The notes under the pieces: generated by a model | The model's database searches: none | What the model was told of the DNA's origin: nothing | The model's input: only the letters and a program-made list of their open reading frames with translations | Translations under genes and position numbers: made by a program | Shown here: positions 26,513-39,575 of the stretch, in pieces | Layout of the letters: each line of letters opens with the position of its first letter | Position numbering within the stretch: position 1 is the first letter of the stretch | Source of the DNA: Homarus americanus | Taxonomy: Eukaryota; Arthropoda; Malacostraca; Decapoda; Nephropidae | Direction of reading: 5' to 3' | NCBI RefSeq assembly: GCF_018991925.1 | Contig: NW_024725489.1 | Location: 6,448,726-6,512,725 of the forward strand | Length of the DNA: 64,000 nt

Positions 26513-26596
26513 GATGGTAGTTTGGGAGTGAAGAAAACACAACTAAGAGATGGAGAATAAAGCTCCATCTCTTAGTCATGTTTCCTTCACTACCAT
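26513..26596. repeat. Foldback (imperfect hairpin)
   Basis: The arm from atggtagtttgggagtgaag to taagagatggag (26513-26555) pairs with ctccatctcttag to cttcactaccat (26562-26596) around aataaag. It is probably the remnant of a small inverted-repeat element downstream of the MINPP gene. Confidence 0.7.
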
Positions 26597-27068
26597 CTGT
26601 CCACTATGAATAATGTTCACCACTGCTACTTTATCACTTAAGGTTCAATGGGGCTGTCAAGAGCAATGGTGATGATAGTAGCCATTGTCTCCATTCTACA
26701 CGACACACACGTAACCATGCACGCACATACATACACAGGCATTAATAGATGCCAAGGTCATTAGACAGTGGTTTTCATAAAATGTTCTTTGTTTTTTACA
26801 GTGACTAAAATTTGTTAATTGTAATAATGTTATGCTTTTAGAGTAAATATTATCATGCTTTAGAGTGAAACTGTGTGAAAATTCAGTTAAAAGACAACAG
26901 TTCCTGCTCTACCAAGCTGCATTCCTGCCAAACCACCCCACCACACCCAGTATGAAGCGTTAGTATGTACATGAGTGCCTACAGGCTGTAAGCCAATCAC
27001 AGTGATCTGTGAACCTGACATCATAGGCACAGCTAAGCTGATTGGCTAAGACCAATGAACTTCCCTTA

Positions 27069-27700
27069 AGGTGCCATCACATTGGCATTCTTTCATCGGC
27101 TTTTTTGTCAACTTTCAGAAAATCGTCAAACTTTTTGTTGTGCACCGTCACACATGCGTTTAGAACCAATTCACCAGTTTCCCTCGTTCGACAACTGTCA
27201 ACAAACAAGATGGATCCAATTGACGAAGAAAGCGCAGCATTTCTACACCTTTTTTGGTGTATGAAGAGTCCTGGTGATCCCAGAGACAGGGGCGCTGCCT
27301 TATCTGGTTCAACAAGAACTCCTCAGAGAGGCGTGTCCATACTTGGGATATTATTTTATCTGTTGGCTCCGTCATGTTGTTCTTATTCCCACGTGGTCAA
27401 AATGTAAACAAATTACATTTTCTTACCTTTTTAAAATCACAAAATTTAACATAATAATGAGTAACCTGGGGAAGAAGAGTAACAATTACTATCTAATAAT
27501 TTTAGCTTTATATTTTAAGTAAAAATCTGTTTATTTTTTATCACTATTTGTAGTATCAATTACAGATCTTGAGTTGACTCTGGTAAGTTGTCGTACGAGT
27601 CGTCAGTGCAGACGGTCTGCACCGTTTGACAAAAAGCCAACAACAACGCTGACGATTCGTGAAAAAAGTTGACAATAGAAATGCTAGTGTGATGCCGCCT
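27069..27700. mobile_element. Harbinger-like non-autonomous element, 632 bp
   Basis: The ends are AGGTGCCATCACATTGGCAT and, reverse-complemented, AGGCGGCATCACACTAGCAT, flanked by TTA at 27066-27068 and 27701-27703. A 3-bp TTA duplication is typical of PIF/Harbinger. A short frame from ATG 27211 (MDPIDEESAAFLHLFW) may be a decayed transposase N-terminus; no DDE core is visible. Confidence 0.65.
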
Positions 27701-27801
27701 TTAGAGAGTCAGTCTTACTTTGCTTGAAATCTCAGTCTAGGTTTGTTTGTGATTCGGTGAACATGGTTTGCATTAGTGGCAGTTGGATTAACATTAATTA
27801 A

Positions 27802-28746
27802 CCCTTAGACCCCAGGCGTTGTAAGACCCGCTGAAACCCCCCCCCCCCCAAGCAGGCATATTTTGGTAAAAAACATTTTTTAAAAATCAATTGTCACCTT
27901 ATAAATGGGTTAATCAATATAAGAAATACCAGAAGACTGTAATTACATTCAACTTTCATTTTAGCTTTGTTAGAGAGTTGTCTGGGGTGTTGATGAGCAG
28001 TGTGGAGTGATGGAAGATGTCTTGTTTGAAGCTACTATGCATAGCCCACAGCAAGCAGGAAGTGAATTTGACACGCACTTGCAACATACAATTCTTACTT
28101 GAAGGCCCTTTTATATCATATTTCAAGCATATACAGTACACAATATATTTCTATTTTCCTCAAAAGAATTATAAAATACTGAGCAGTAGGAATATTTAGG
28201 CAGCACAAAACTTATCACTATTTTCAAATATATACACTATTTACATGTACTTAAACTGAATTTAGAACTTCTTTATTGTGTGGAAGTGTAATTTTGTAAT
28301 ATAAAATGCACAAGGCAACTCCACACTCTTTGCACCAAGCCACTATGGTTCATGATGGCTGGTGGAATGGGGAGGGGAGGGAGTGTCAGTCTCTAGGCCT
28401 ATCACTGTCCTCACCGCCTCAACAAACTCAACATCATCTGGGTTCTGTTTCCTCCCTGTCATTGTCTTCGTCAACCAATACTATATCAATGCCACTCAAA
28501 TCAAGCAATTGATGATGAACTCAATTACTGTCAAGCGGGTGTGGAGGAGTGAGGTGGGTGATAAGAGAGGTCTAAGGACGTGCATTCCTCACAATATCTG
28601 GCGGGTAACTGACCATCAGGCACAGTTTTAAGTCAAATACATACGTGAGTTGAGTTGCCAATTACACAAATCTCTCATACAAAGTATTTCCTCCCGCCTA
28701 GACATTCAAGATATGCAGTGAAAATTAAGAACCTGGGGTTTAAGGG
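27802..28746. mobile_element. piggyBac-like MITE, 945 bp
   Basis: The ends are CCCTTAGACCCCAGG and, reverse-complemented, CCCTTAAACCCCAGG (14 of 15 match). TTAA occurs exactly at both edges (27798-27801, 28747-28750), the piggyBac target site. No transposase frame inside. Confidence 0.78.
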
Positions 28747-28750
28747 TTAA

Positions 28751-29357
28751 TGAGTGCTCTTTAGGTATTATCCATTTCACGAAATGTATTGTGAGATATG
28801 TGATCTATTAATTACTGTAGGCTTATATTGTCTATGTCATTCTTAAATTTTTTTTTTAAATAAATGAAGAAAAGTTTTAAGTCATAAATTCATCCCTCCC
28901 TTAATCCTGAGTTAAAAGTTGATAAAAATAGAGTACTGTAACTTGATGTAATAATTATAACCAAGTGAACTTTGAGTATAAGCCTGATGGTATAAAGACA
29001 GTACCGTACAGTATCATAAGTACCACCATGTTTATGTTGAGTCAGTGAGTAGTGACTGTTAACCCCCCCTCTTACACATCTATCCCTACGAGCTGTCTGA
29101 TGTAATGAATTAGTGACGAGTACACACACACATGTACACACACTGGGCTTCCACCATGAACTTACTAAATTAATAAGTTAAAGGTGTTTTAAACTGATAT
29201 TAGTGCTTGTTATATTTCTCTGCCATTGTTATATAAAAGAACATGTGTTTTAGTGAGAAGTATATGATAGCTAATAATTGTTTAGAAGATAAGAGAAGGC
29301 TGTGGTTAAATTTATCAAGGGAAGGATATTTTTTCTTTCTTTTTTTATCATTTTCCG
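28751..29357. other. Non-coding DNA
   Basis: AT-rich, with a CA-rich patch near 29120-29141. Nothing recognised. Confidence 0.4.
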
Positions 29358-29379
29358 ATGTGTAAGAACATGAGAGTGA

Positions 29380-31603
29380 GAGAGTTCCTCTCTCTCCTTC
29401 AACCTCTCCCCCTCCTTCCAACCCTCCCTCTCTCCTTCCACCCCTCCCTCTCTCCTTCCACCCCTCCTCCTTTTCTTCCACCCCTCCTCCTTTCCTTCCA
29501 CCCCTCCTCTCCAACACCCTTCAACCACTTCATATTCATACTCCTCCTCCAGGCCCTACAGTCCCACACCCTCCATACCACACCCTTCCTCCACGCCCTC
29601 CATACCCACACTCCTCCACGCCCTCCATACCCACACTCCTCCACGCCCTCCATACCCACACTCCTCCATGCCCTCCATACCCAAACCACTCTCCCATACC
29701 CTCCATACCCAAACCACTCTCCCATACCGAAACACCTCTTCCATGTCTTCCATACCCGTACCCATCATTCCACTCCCTCCATACCCACATGTATCCTATA
29801 CATCCTCCATACCCACACCCCTCTTCCACGCCTTCCATATCCACACCCCCTCCTCCATACCCAAACCCTCTTCCACGCCCTCCATACCCATACCCCTCCT
29901 CCAGGCCCTCCATACGCCCTCCATACCCACACCCACGCCCTCCAATCCATCCCAATACGCCCTCCATACCCACACATGCCCTCCATACCCACAACCACCC
30001 ACCTCCCGCCCTCCACCCTCCTCCGCCCTCCATGCCCCACGCCCTCCATGCCCACCCACACTCCTCCACGCCCTCCATCCACACCCTCCACACCCTCCAC
30101 CCTCACCCCTCCTCCCACACTCCATACCCTTCCTCCTACCCCACCTCCATCCCCTCCACGCCCTCCACCTCCACGCCCTCCATCCCTCCCCTCCTCATGC
30201 CCTCCATCCTCCTCCGCCCTCCCCTCCTCCACGCCCTCCACCCACTCCTCCACGCCCTCCAGCCCTCCATACCCACACTCCTCCATCCAACCTCCTCCTC
30301 CACGCCCTCCACCCCCCTCCATCCCACACCCGCTCCATACCCACACTCCTCCACGCCATCCATACCCACACCCACGCCTTCCATACCCACCTCCACACGC
30401 CCTCCATACCCCACCCTCCTCCACGCCCTCCACACCCACTCCTCCACGCCATCCATACCCACACCCACTCCACCCTCCTCCATACCCACACTCCTCCATG
30501 CCCTCCATCACCCACACTCCACGCCCTTCCATACCCACACCCCTCCACGCCCTCCATACCCACACCTCCACCCCTCCCCCACTCCCTCCACCCCCCTACC
30601 CTCCTCCATGCCCTCCATACCCACACCTCCTCCACCCCCACACCCTGCTCCCTCCACGCCCTCCATACCCACACTCCCCCACGCCCTCCATACCCCACAC
30701 TCCTCCACCCTCCACTCCCTCCACACCCTCCATACCCACCTCCCTCCACGCCCTCCACCCACACCCACAGTCCTCCCACGCCCTCATACACACTCCTCCC
30801 TCCCTCCATACCCACCTCCACCTCCATGCCCTCCATACCCACCCACCCCTCCTCCTCCACGCCCTCCATACCCACACTCCACCCTCCATACCCACACCTC
30901 CCACGCCTCCCCTCCACCCTCCATACCCCACACTCCCACCCTCCATACCACAACCCCTCCACGCCCTCCACCCACACTCCTCCACGCCCTCCATACCCCA
31001 CCTCCCGCCTCCATACCCACACTCCTCCACACCCTCCATCCACCCCACCCTCCTCCACCCTCCATCCACCCACACTTATCCACGTCCTCCATACCCACAC
31101 TCCTCCGCCCTCCATACCCACACAGCCTCCCACCCCACCCCCCCATCCTCCACCCTCCATACCCACTCCTCCACGCCTTCCATACCCACACTTATCCACG
31201 CCCTCCATACCCACACTCCTCCATACCACCTGCCCCATACCACCATGCCCTCCATACCCACATCCTCCATACCCATATTCCTCCAGGCCCTCGATACCCA
31301 CGCCCCTCTTCCATATCCAAATCCCTCTTCCACAGCCACACTCCTACTCCATGCCCTGCATACCCACACTCCTCCTCCACGCCCTCCATACCCACACTCC
31401 TCCACGCCATCCACACCCACACTCCTCCACGCCATCCCTACCCACACTCCTCCATGCCCTCCACACCCACACTCCTCCACGCCATCCATACCCACACTCC
31501 TCCATGCCCTCCATACCCACACTCCTCCATGCCCGCCATACCCACATCCTCCATGCCCATACTCCTCCAGGCCTTCTATACCCACGCCCCTCATCCACGC
31601 CCT
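29380..31603. repeat. 25-bp C-rich minisatellite array
   Basis: The consensus is about ccctccatacccacactcctccacg, with roughly 80-90 degenerate copies and a CT-rich lead-in. The + strand is almost free of G except in the acgcc step. Because no frame of the unit contains a stop and 25 is not a multiple of 3, all three + frames stay open for over 600 codons; these are not genes. Confidence 0.95.
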
Positions 31604-31768
31604 TTGAAGACCAGACTTGACCAGCACTGGAGCAGGTTCAGATACATTCAACCTTCAGGAGCCAGTGCATGCCCAGTACATGCTAACATTGCGTAGACTC
31701 AAGAGACGTGACCGACCGCCGAAGCGGCGAACGAACCGATCAGTGGCGAAGAGGATAAAAGTAAAAGT
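31602..31768 (+). mobile_element. LINE 3' end, same family as 16892-18247
   Basis: It starts inside the last codons of the polymerase (FKTRLDQHWSRFRYIQ, stop after HANIA) and ends in a gaggataaaagtaaaag tail. It matches the reverse complement of 16892-17045 with scattered changes; in that copy a TGA replaces the Trp of QHW. It joins the minisatellite directly. Confidence 0.78.
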
Positions 31769-32689
31769 GAGTCACAAGGTGACGGCTATTTTGTTTCGAG
31801 TTCCGCTATAGAGAGGACTTACAACCTTGAAGATCGACTTAAGTGTCAACTGGGAGATACAATTTTGTAAAAACTTTTGAGTATTCGGCCTCTGAATACA
31901 GATGTAGTGTAAATTTATTTTTTTTGAATTTTGGGAATGACTTCCATCACCGCATTTACAATTATCACAATATATTAACAATTAGTATTGTAGGTAAAAT
32001 TACATTACACTATTCAATAGTATTTACTCGTTTTCTTTTAAGCCGGAAGTAAGTAAAGAGCACCTGATGTATAAATTCTTTATTCCTTTTTTTTCACCTA
32101 TCTATCTGAAATCGACATAATGCGTATTTTTTTATATTACGTAAATGAATAGGTGTAACAAATTGATTGTAGCAGGTATACACAGTAAGTATTAGATAAA
32201 ATAAAACTGACCTACAGTACTACTGGTACTACTACTAATACAATAAAAACAATTGTTATTATTACTACTATTGCTACTAACACTACTCTTAATAAATATA
32301 ACAATATTTTTTACTGTTAGGGAACAATAAGAATGACGATGATAAATGGTAAAGATCTTACAACTACTACTAGTACTACTACAGCTGCTACTACAATAAC
32401 ATCAACAACTACTAGTTTACTGCTACTACTAATAATAATTATAAAAAGGAGTTTCATAGACGTGTAAACCTTTAGGTAATTATTGTGTTCATGTTAACCT
32501 TCAAATTCCAGCCGTTTGTTTGTCTATTAAGATGAATTAAGGTGTTGGAGTCAGTTTAGAAAGAGTGACATGAGTCGGACCTGACCTTTGTCGAAGTTTG
32601 TGAAGGTGAATCATCGATTAGTATCGACAACTGCTCAACTGTATAAGAGGAGGAAAATGGCGTCTTCAGAACATGGTTTCCAGAGTAGA
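31769..32689. other. Non-coding DNA with degenerate (ACT)n patches
   Basis: Scattered tactactactac and acaacaa clusters at 32220-32430. No gene-like segment. Confidence 0.45.
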
Positions 32690-34920
32690 GTATCATAGAA
32701 AACGGGAAATATTTATACTTAATGGGAAAGTTGGTTATCTACTTATCATAGAAAACGGGAAATTTGCATCATAGAAAATGGGAAATATCTACTTTCCGGG
32801 AAAGTTGGTTATCTACTTTCCCGAAAAGTAGATTTTTTTTCTACTTTTCGGGAAAGTAGATTATCGACTTTTCTGGGAAGTAGAGTATCGACTTTTGGGG
32901 AAATATTACCTAATTTTGCGAAGTAGATTATCATAGAAAACGGGAAATTTGTATCATAGAAAATTGGAAATATATCTACTTTCCGGGAAAGTTGGTTATC
33001 TACTTTCCCGAAAGTAGATTTTCTACTTTTCGGGAAAGTAGATTATCGACTTTTCTGGGAAGTAGAGTATCGACTTTTGGGGAAATATTACCTAATTTTG
33101 CGAAGTAGATTATCATAGAAAACGGGAAATTTGTATCATAGAAAATGGGAAATATCTACTTTCCGGGAAAGTTGGTTATCTACTTCCCCGAAAAGATAGA
33201 TTTTCTATTTCGGGAAAGTAGATTATCGACTTTTTGGAAAGTAGATTATCGACTTTTGGGGAAATATTACCTAATTTTGCGAAGTAGATTATCATAGAAA
33301 CGGGAAATTTGTATCATAGAAAATGGGAAATATCTACTTTCCGGGAAAGTTGGTTATCTACTTTCCCGAAAAGTAGATTTTTTTTCTACTTTTCGGGAAA
33401 GTAGATTATCGACTTTTCTGGGAAGTAGATTATCGACTTTTGGGGAAATATTACCTAATTTTGCGAAGTAGATTATCATAGAAAACGGGAAATTTGTATC
33501 ATAGAAAATTGGAAATATCTACTTTCCGGGAAAGTTGGTTATCTACTTTCCCGAAAAGTAGATTTTTTTTCTACTTTTCGGGAAAGTAGATTATCGACTT
33601 TTCTGGGAAGTAGAGTATCGACTTTTTGGGAAATATTACCTAATTTTGCGAAGTAGATTATCATAGAAAACGGGAAATTTGTATCATAGAAAATTGGAAA
33701 TATCTACTTTCCGGGAAAGTTGGTTATCTACTTTCCCGAAAAGTAGATTTTTTTCTACTTCTCGGGAAAGTAGATTATCGACTTTTCTGGGAAGTAGAGT
33801 ATCGACTTTTGGGGAAATATTACCTAATTTTGCGAAGTAGATTATCATAGAAAACGGGAAATTTGTATCATAGAAAATGGGAAATATCTACTTTCCGGGA
33901 AAGTTGGTTATCTACTTTCCCGAAAAGTAGATTTTTTTTCTACTTTTCGGGAAAGTAGATTATCGACTTTTCTGGGAAGTAGATTATCGAATTTTGGGGA
34001 AATATTACCTAATTTTGCGAAGTAGATTATCATAGAAAACGGGAAATTTGTATCATAGAAAATGGGAAATATCTACTTTCCGGGAAAGTTGGTTATCTAC
34101 TTTCCCGAAAAGTAGATTTTTCTACTTTTCGGGAAAGTAGATTATCGACTTTTCTGGGAAGTAGATTATCGAATTTTGGGGAAATATTATTTAATTTTGC
34201 GAAGTAGATTATCATAGAAAACGGGAAATTTGTATCATAGAAAATGGAAAATATCTACTTTCCGGGAAAGTTGGTTATCTACTTTCCCGAAAAGTAGATT
34301 TTTTTCTACTTTTCGGGAAAGTAGATTATCGACTTTTCTGGGAAGTAGATTATCGAATTTTGGGGAAATATTACTTAATTTTGCGAAGTAGATTATCATA
34401 GAAAACGGGAAATTTGTATCATAGAAAATGGGAAATATCTACTTTCCGGGAAAGTTGGTTATCTATTTTCCGAAAAAGTAGATTTTTTTTCTACTTTTCG
34501 GGAAAGTAGATTATCGACTTTTCTGGGAAGTAAATTATCGAATTTTGGGGAAATATTACCTAATTTTGCGAAGTAGATTATCACAGAAAACGGGAAATTT
34601 GTATCATAGAAAATGGGAAATATCTACTTTCCGGGAAAGTTGGTTATCTACTTTCCCGAAAAGTAGATTTTTTTTCTACTTTTCGGGAAAGTAGATTATC
34701 GACTTTTCTGGGAAGTAAATTATCGAATTTTGGGCAAATATTACCTAATTTTGCGAAGTAGTTTATCATAGAAAACGGGAAATTTGTATCATAGAAAATG
34801 GGAAATATCTACTTTCCGGGAAAGTTGGTTATCTACTTTCCCGAAAAGTAGATTTTTTTTCTACTTTTCGGGAAAGTAGATTATCGACTTTTCGAGGAAG
34901 TAAATTATCGAATTTTTTGG
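32690..34920. repeat. Satellite subfamily A, ~183-bp units with 20-bp hairpin
   Basis: About twelve units of 179-185 bp. Each runs from tcatagaaaacgggaaattt through cttttctgggaagtag to attacctaattttgcgaag. Most contain CTACTTTCCCGAAAAGTAGA followed by a T-rich loop and its exact complement, a 20-bp stem. Copies differ by few substitutions and by T-loop length. Confidence 0.95.
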
Positions 34921-37814
34921 AAATATAATATCTATTTTCCGCGAAAGTTTTAGATAACCAACTTTCCCCGAAAATAGATTATCATGAACGGGAAATTTGT
35001 ATCATAAAAATGGGAAATATCTACTTCCGGAAAGTTGTTGATAACCAACTTTCCCGAAAATAGATTATCATAGAAAACGAGAAATTTGTATCATAAAAAT
35101 GGAAATATCTACTTCCGAAAAGTTGGTTGATAAACCAAATTTCCCGAAAATAGATTATCATAGAAAACGGGAAATTTGTATCATAAAAAATGGGAAATAT
35201 CTACTTCCAGAAAGTTTCTAGATAACCAACTTTCCCGAAAATAGATTATCATAGAAAACGGAAATTTGTATCATAAAATGGGGAAATATCGACTTTCCGA
35301 GTTAAGTTATCTACTTCCCGAAAAGTAGATAGATTTTCTAATTTTCGAAAGTAGATTATCGACTTTTGGGAAAGTAGATTTTCGTATTTTCGGGGAAATA
35401 TTACCTAATTTGGGAAGTAGATTATCATAGAAAACGGAAATTTGTATCATAAAAAATGTGTACTTTCCGGGAAAGTTGTTAGATAACCAAATTTGCCGAA
35501 AATAGATTATCATAGAAAACGGAAATTTGTATCATAAAAATGGGAAATATCTACTTTCCGCGAAAGTTGTTAGATAACCAACTTTCCCGAAAATAGACGA
35601 AAACGGAAATTTGTATCATAAAAAATGGAAATACTTTCCGAAAGTTGTTGATAACCAACTTTCCCGAAAATAGATTATCATAGAAAACGAGAAATTTGTA
35701 TCATAAAAATGGAAATATCTACTTTCCGAGTTAGTTATCTACTTCCCCGAAAAGTAAATGATTTTCTAATTTTCGAAAGTAGATTATCGACTTTGGGAAA
35801 GTAGATTTTCGTATTTCGGGGAAATATTACCTAATTTTTGGGAAGTAGATTATCATAGAAAACGGAAATTTGTATCATAAAAATGGAAATATCTACTTTC
35901 CGAAAGTTGGTAGGATAACCAACTTTCCCGAAAATAGATTATCATAGAAAACGGGAAATTTGTATCATAAAAATGGGAAATATCTACTTTCCGCGAAAGT
36001 TTCTAGATAACCAACTTCCCGAAAATAGATTATCATAGAAAACGGAAATTTGTATCATAAAAAATGGATCTTCCGAAAAGTTGGTTAGATAACCAACTTT
36101 TCCCGAAAATAGATTATCATAGAAAACGAGAAATTTGTATCATAAAAATGGGAAATATCTACTTTCCGAAAAGTTGGTTAGATAACCAAATTTACGAAAA
36201 TAGATTATCATAGAAAACGGGAAATTTGTATCATAAAATGTGGAAATATCTAATTCTCGCGAAAGTTTCTTAGATAACCAACTTCCCGAAAATAGATTAT
36301 CATAGAAAACGGGAAATTTGTATCATAAAAATGGGAAATATCGACTTTCCGAACGTTGGTTAGATAACCAACTTCCCGAAAATAGATTATCATAGAAAAC
36401 GAGAAATTTGTATCATAAAATGGAATACTACTTCGAAAGTAGATCTACTTCCGAAAAGTAGATAGATTTTCAATTTTCGGAAAGTAGATTATCGACTTTT
36501 GGGAAAGATTGTATTTTCGGGGAAATATTACCTAATTTTGGGAAGTAGATTATCATAGAAAACGGGAAATTTGTATCATAAAAATGGGAAATATCTACTT
36601 TCCGGGAAAGTTGGTTAGATAAACCAAATTTGCCGAAAATAGATTAATAAGAAAACGGGAAATTTGTATCATAAAAATGGGAAATATTCATTTCCGCGAA
36701 AGTTGGTTAGATAAACCAACTTTCCCGAAAATAGATTATCATAGAAAACGGGAAATTTGTATCATAAAAATGGGAAATATCGACTTTCCGGGAAAGTTGG
36801 TTAGATAACCAACTTTCCCGAAAATAGATTATCATAGAAACGAGAAATTTGTATCATAAAAATGGGAAATATCTACTTTCCGGGAAAGTTTATCTACTTC
36901 CCCGAAAGTAAATAGATTTTCTAATTTTCGAAAGTAGATTATCGACTTTTGGGAAAGTAGATTTTCGTATTTTCGGGGAAATATTACCTAATTTTGGAAG
37001 TAGATTATCATAGAAAACGGGAAATTTGTATCATAAAAAATGGGAAATATCTACTTTCCGCGAAAGTTTTAGATAACCAACTTTCCCGAAAATAGATTAT
37101 CATAGAAAACGGAAATTTGTATCATAAAAAATGGGAAATATCGACTTTTCCGGAAAAGTTGGTTAGATAACCAACTTCCCGGAAAATAGATTATCATAGA
37201 AAACGAGAAATTTGTATCATAAAAATGGGAAATATCTTCCGGAAAAGTTAGATAACCAAATTTGCCGAAAATAGATTATCATAGAAAACGGAAATTTGTA
37301 TCATAAAAATGGGAAATATCTACTTTCCGCGAAAGTTTTAGATAACCAACTTTCCCGAAAATAGATTATCATAGAAAACGGGAAATTTGTATCATAAAAA
37401 TGGGAATTTGACTTTCCGGGAAAGTTGTTAGATAACCAACCTTTCCGAAATAGATTATCATAGAAAACGGGAAATTTGTATCATAAAAAATGGAAATATC
37501 TACTTTCCGCGAAAGTTGGTTAGATAACCAACTTTCCCGAAAATAGATTATCATAGAAAACGGAAATTTGTATCATAAAAAATGGGAATATCGACTTTCC
37601 GGGAAAGTTGTTAGATAACCAACTTTCCCGAAAATAGATTATCATAGAAAACGGAAATTTGTATCATAAAAATAAATATCTACTTCCAGGAAAGGTTATC
37701 TATCCCCGAAAAGTAAATAGATTTTCTAATTTTGGAAAGTAGATGATCGACTTTTTGGGAAAGTAGATTTCGTATTTTCGGGAAATATTACCTAATTTAG
37801 GAAGTAGATTATCA
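34921..37814. repeat. Satellite subfamily B, ~90-bp units with a different palindrome
   Basis: The same sequence family, but the dominant unit is about 85-100 bp and contains gggaaagttggttagataac caactttccc, a near-perfect palindrome absent from subfamily A. Long-type pieces (pairs of agtagattatcgactttt) reappear near 35310-35430, 35730-35850, 36440-36550, 36890-37010 and 37690-37814. Many 1-2 base deletions suggest age or consensus error. Confidence 0.93.
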
Positions 37815-37914
37815 NNNNNNNNNNNNNNNNNNNNNNNNNNNNNNNNNNNNNNNNNNNNNNNNNNNNNNNNNNNNNNNNNNNNNNNNNNNNNNNNNNNNNN
37901 NNNNNNNNNNNNNN
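37815..37914. other. Assembly gap (100 N)
   Basis: Exactly 100 N, the usual placeholder for a gap of unknown size. It interrupts the satellite, so the true array length is unknown. Confidence 0.99.
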
Positions 37915-38347
37915 GTCTCTGATCATTAACTCCCACTACTTAAATTACTACAATGTGGTGTTTTGACTAATAGATCCCGTCACAAACCTCTTAACACACA
38001 CACACACACATACATACATACATACACTTTACGCTCTATAAACAGAATCGCGCCAGACATGACCACCCTGAACTAGCCCTCTAAGTGGTTTAACGTGGTC
38101 ATGTACCCACTAAAAGCAACTCATTAAGGACCCCTGATTTACCACCCTTGGCTAAAATGTCCTCGTTATCACCTGTTGAAGTCTGCTCCGATACATTGTT
38201 TCTTAATGGTGCCTCGTGCTGGTGCGTGTGTAGTGAGCTGTATTAAGGTATTTTGGAGGTTCGTGGGAGAGTGAGGGATAGAGAGTGGGTGGGTGAACGG
38301 GAGTGCTGGGAGGCAGGGGGAGGGCGAAGGGGGAATTCTATGGGTGC

Positions 38348-38349
<2 letters not shown>

Positions 38350-38395
<46 letters not shown>

Positions 38396-38397
38396 TA
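38350..38397. repeat. (ATT)n microsatellite
   Basis: Sixteen ATT units. Confidence 0.97.
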
Positions 38398-38880
38398 TTA
38401 TATGCTTATACAAGAGGATGAATAACATGAATGCAACTGAAATTGTACTTTCTCCCTCCACTGTTGCACCGCCCCCGCCACCACTACCCCAACACGCCAG
38501 ACCTCACCACTACCCCAACACCATATAGTCTTACCCCTCACCCACAAAATCTCCACCACCTCACCCCCTGTACACGCTAACACCCCTCCCTCCCCCACAC
38601 AACTACCACCTTCACCACGCCCTCCACCACAGGCACACTACAATCACCTCGGCTTCCACTACACCACCACACGCACACTTCACCACCAGCCACCACGGTA
38701 AGCAGTCCACCACCAATGTGATTTTCCTGTTCTTGCTAATACACCTTATTGTTAAAGTAGAGTGAAGACTAATACTTTGCTAGCGAACATTATGATGACT
38801 ACGACAAATACACTCTTCTGTAAAGCTTGTAGGTTAGATAGGATACGGGAAACTCTGGTCGTTACTCCAGCGTGGTGATT

Positions 38881-38938
38881 GTCAGGTCAGGTCAGGTCAG
38901 GTCAGGTCAGGTCAGGTTAGGTTAGGTTAGGTTAGGTT
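38881..38938. repeat. (TCAGG)n changing to (TTAGG)n
   Basis: Pentamer repeats that are TCAGG in the left half and TTAGG, the arthropod telomere unit, in the right half. Confidence 0.95.
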
Positions 38939-39098
38939 CAGTAGCCTTAAAGATACTAGTGTGTTTTTGATGTGGCGAAGCTCTCGTTTTACATGTACTG
39001 AACTGTACTGTACGTCTTATTATTTCGTAAATAACTCACTCGCCACATAGTACCCTGGAACAAATGTGTGTGTGTGAGACAATGAGGAGTTTTGAGCA

Positions 39099-39102
<4 letters not shown>

Positions 39103-39138
<36 letters not shown>
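39103..39138. repeat. (GA)n microsatellite
   Basis: A 36-base GA run. Confidence 0.97.
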
Positions 39139-39139
<1 letters not shown>

Positions 39140-39511
39140 CCTAAACAATGTCTCTGGTCAGTTATATTGGTCACTACTGTAATACTCACACCATATCCGT
39201 ATGCTTCACCACAACTATTACTAACAAATACCACGGTAAAAGTTTTGTAAATGAAATACGTTATAATATTAAAATCTATGTAATAAAAATAAATACAGGA
39301 ATTTGAAATATTTTTTTATTAACTCAATATTCTTAACAGTACTTATAGAAATATTAGTGAAAATTGATGAAGGTTCTATTTCTTTTGTGGTATAAATATA
39401 TCAATAAAAATTAAAGTGCGAAGCTTTATGAAAATAATGCACTGATCGTTGCACTTGTGTTAATTACAAAAATCTTGCCCATTTCAACCTACAGGTGAAG
39501 CTGGCAAACTG

Positions 39512-39575
39512 ATGGGTGAATTAAGGGCTTCGTGGGCGGTGTGGGTGGCGAGGGCGGTGCTGCTGACCCACATAA
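39512..39575 (+). CDS. Possible first exon of the WSC-domain gene (signal peptide)
   Basis: ATG 39512 opens MGELRASWAVWVARAVLLTH, a plausible signal peptide. It leaves in phase 1 at A|gtacag, matching the phase required by the acceptor at 41851. Inferred only from phase and hydrophobicity; other donors nearby are possible. Confidence 0.3.

Noticed and set aside
29358..31696. Three overlapping + strand open frames of 635-749 codons, and several on the minus strand
   Set aside because: They are periodic translations of the 25-bp minisatellite; all frames are open because the unit contains no stop. No splice sites, domains or codon bias.
32690..37814. CRISPR-like array of regularly spaced repeats
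   Set aside because: There are no unique spacers; the whole unit repeats, the genome is eukaryotic and no cas genes are present. It is a satellite.
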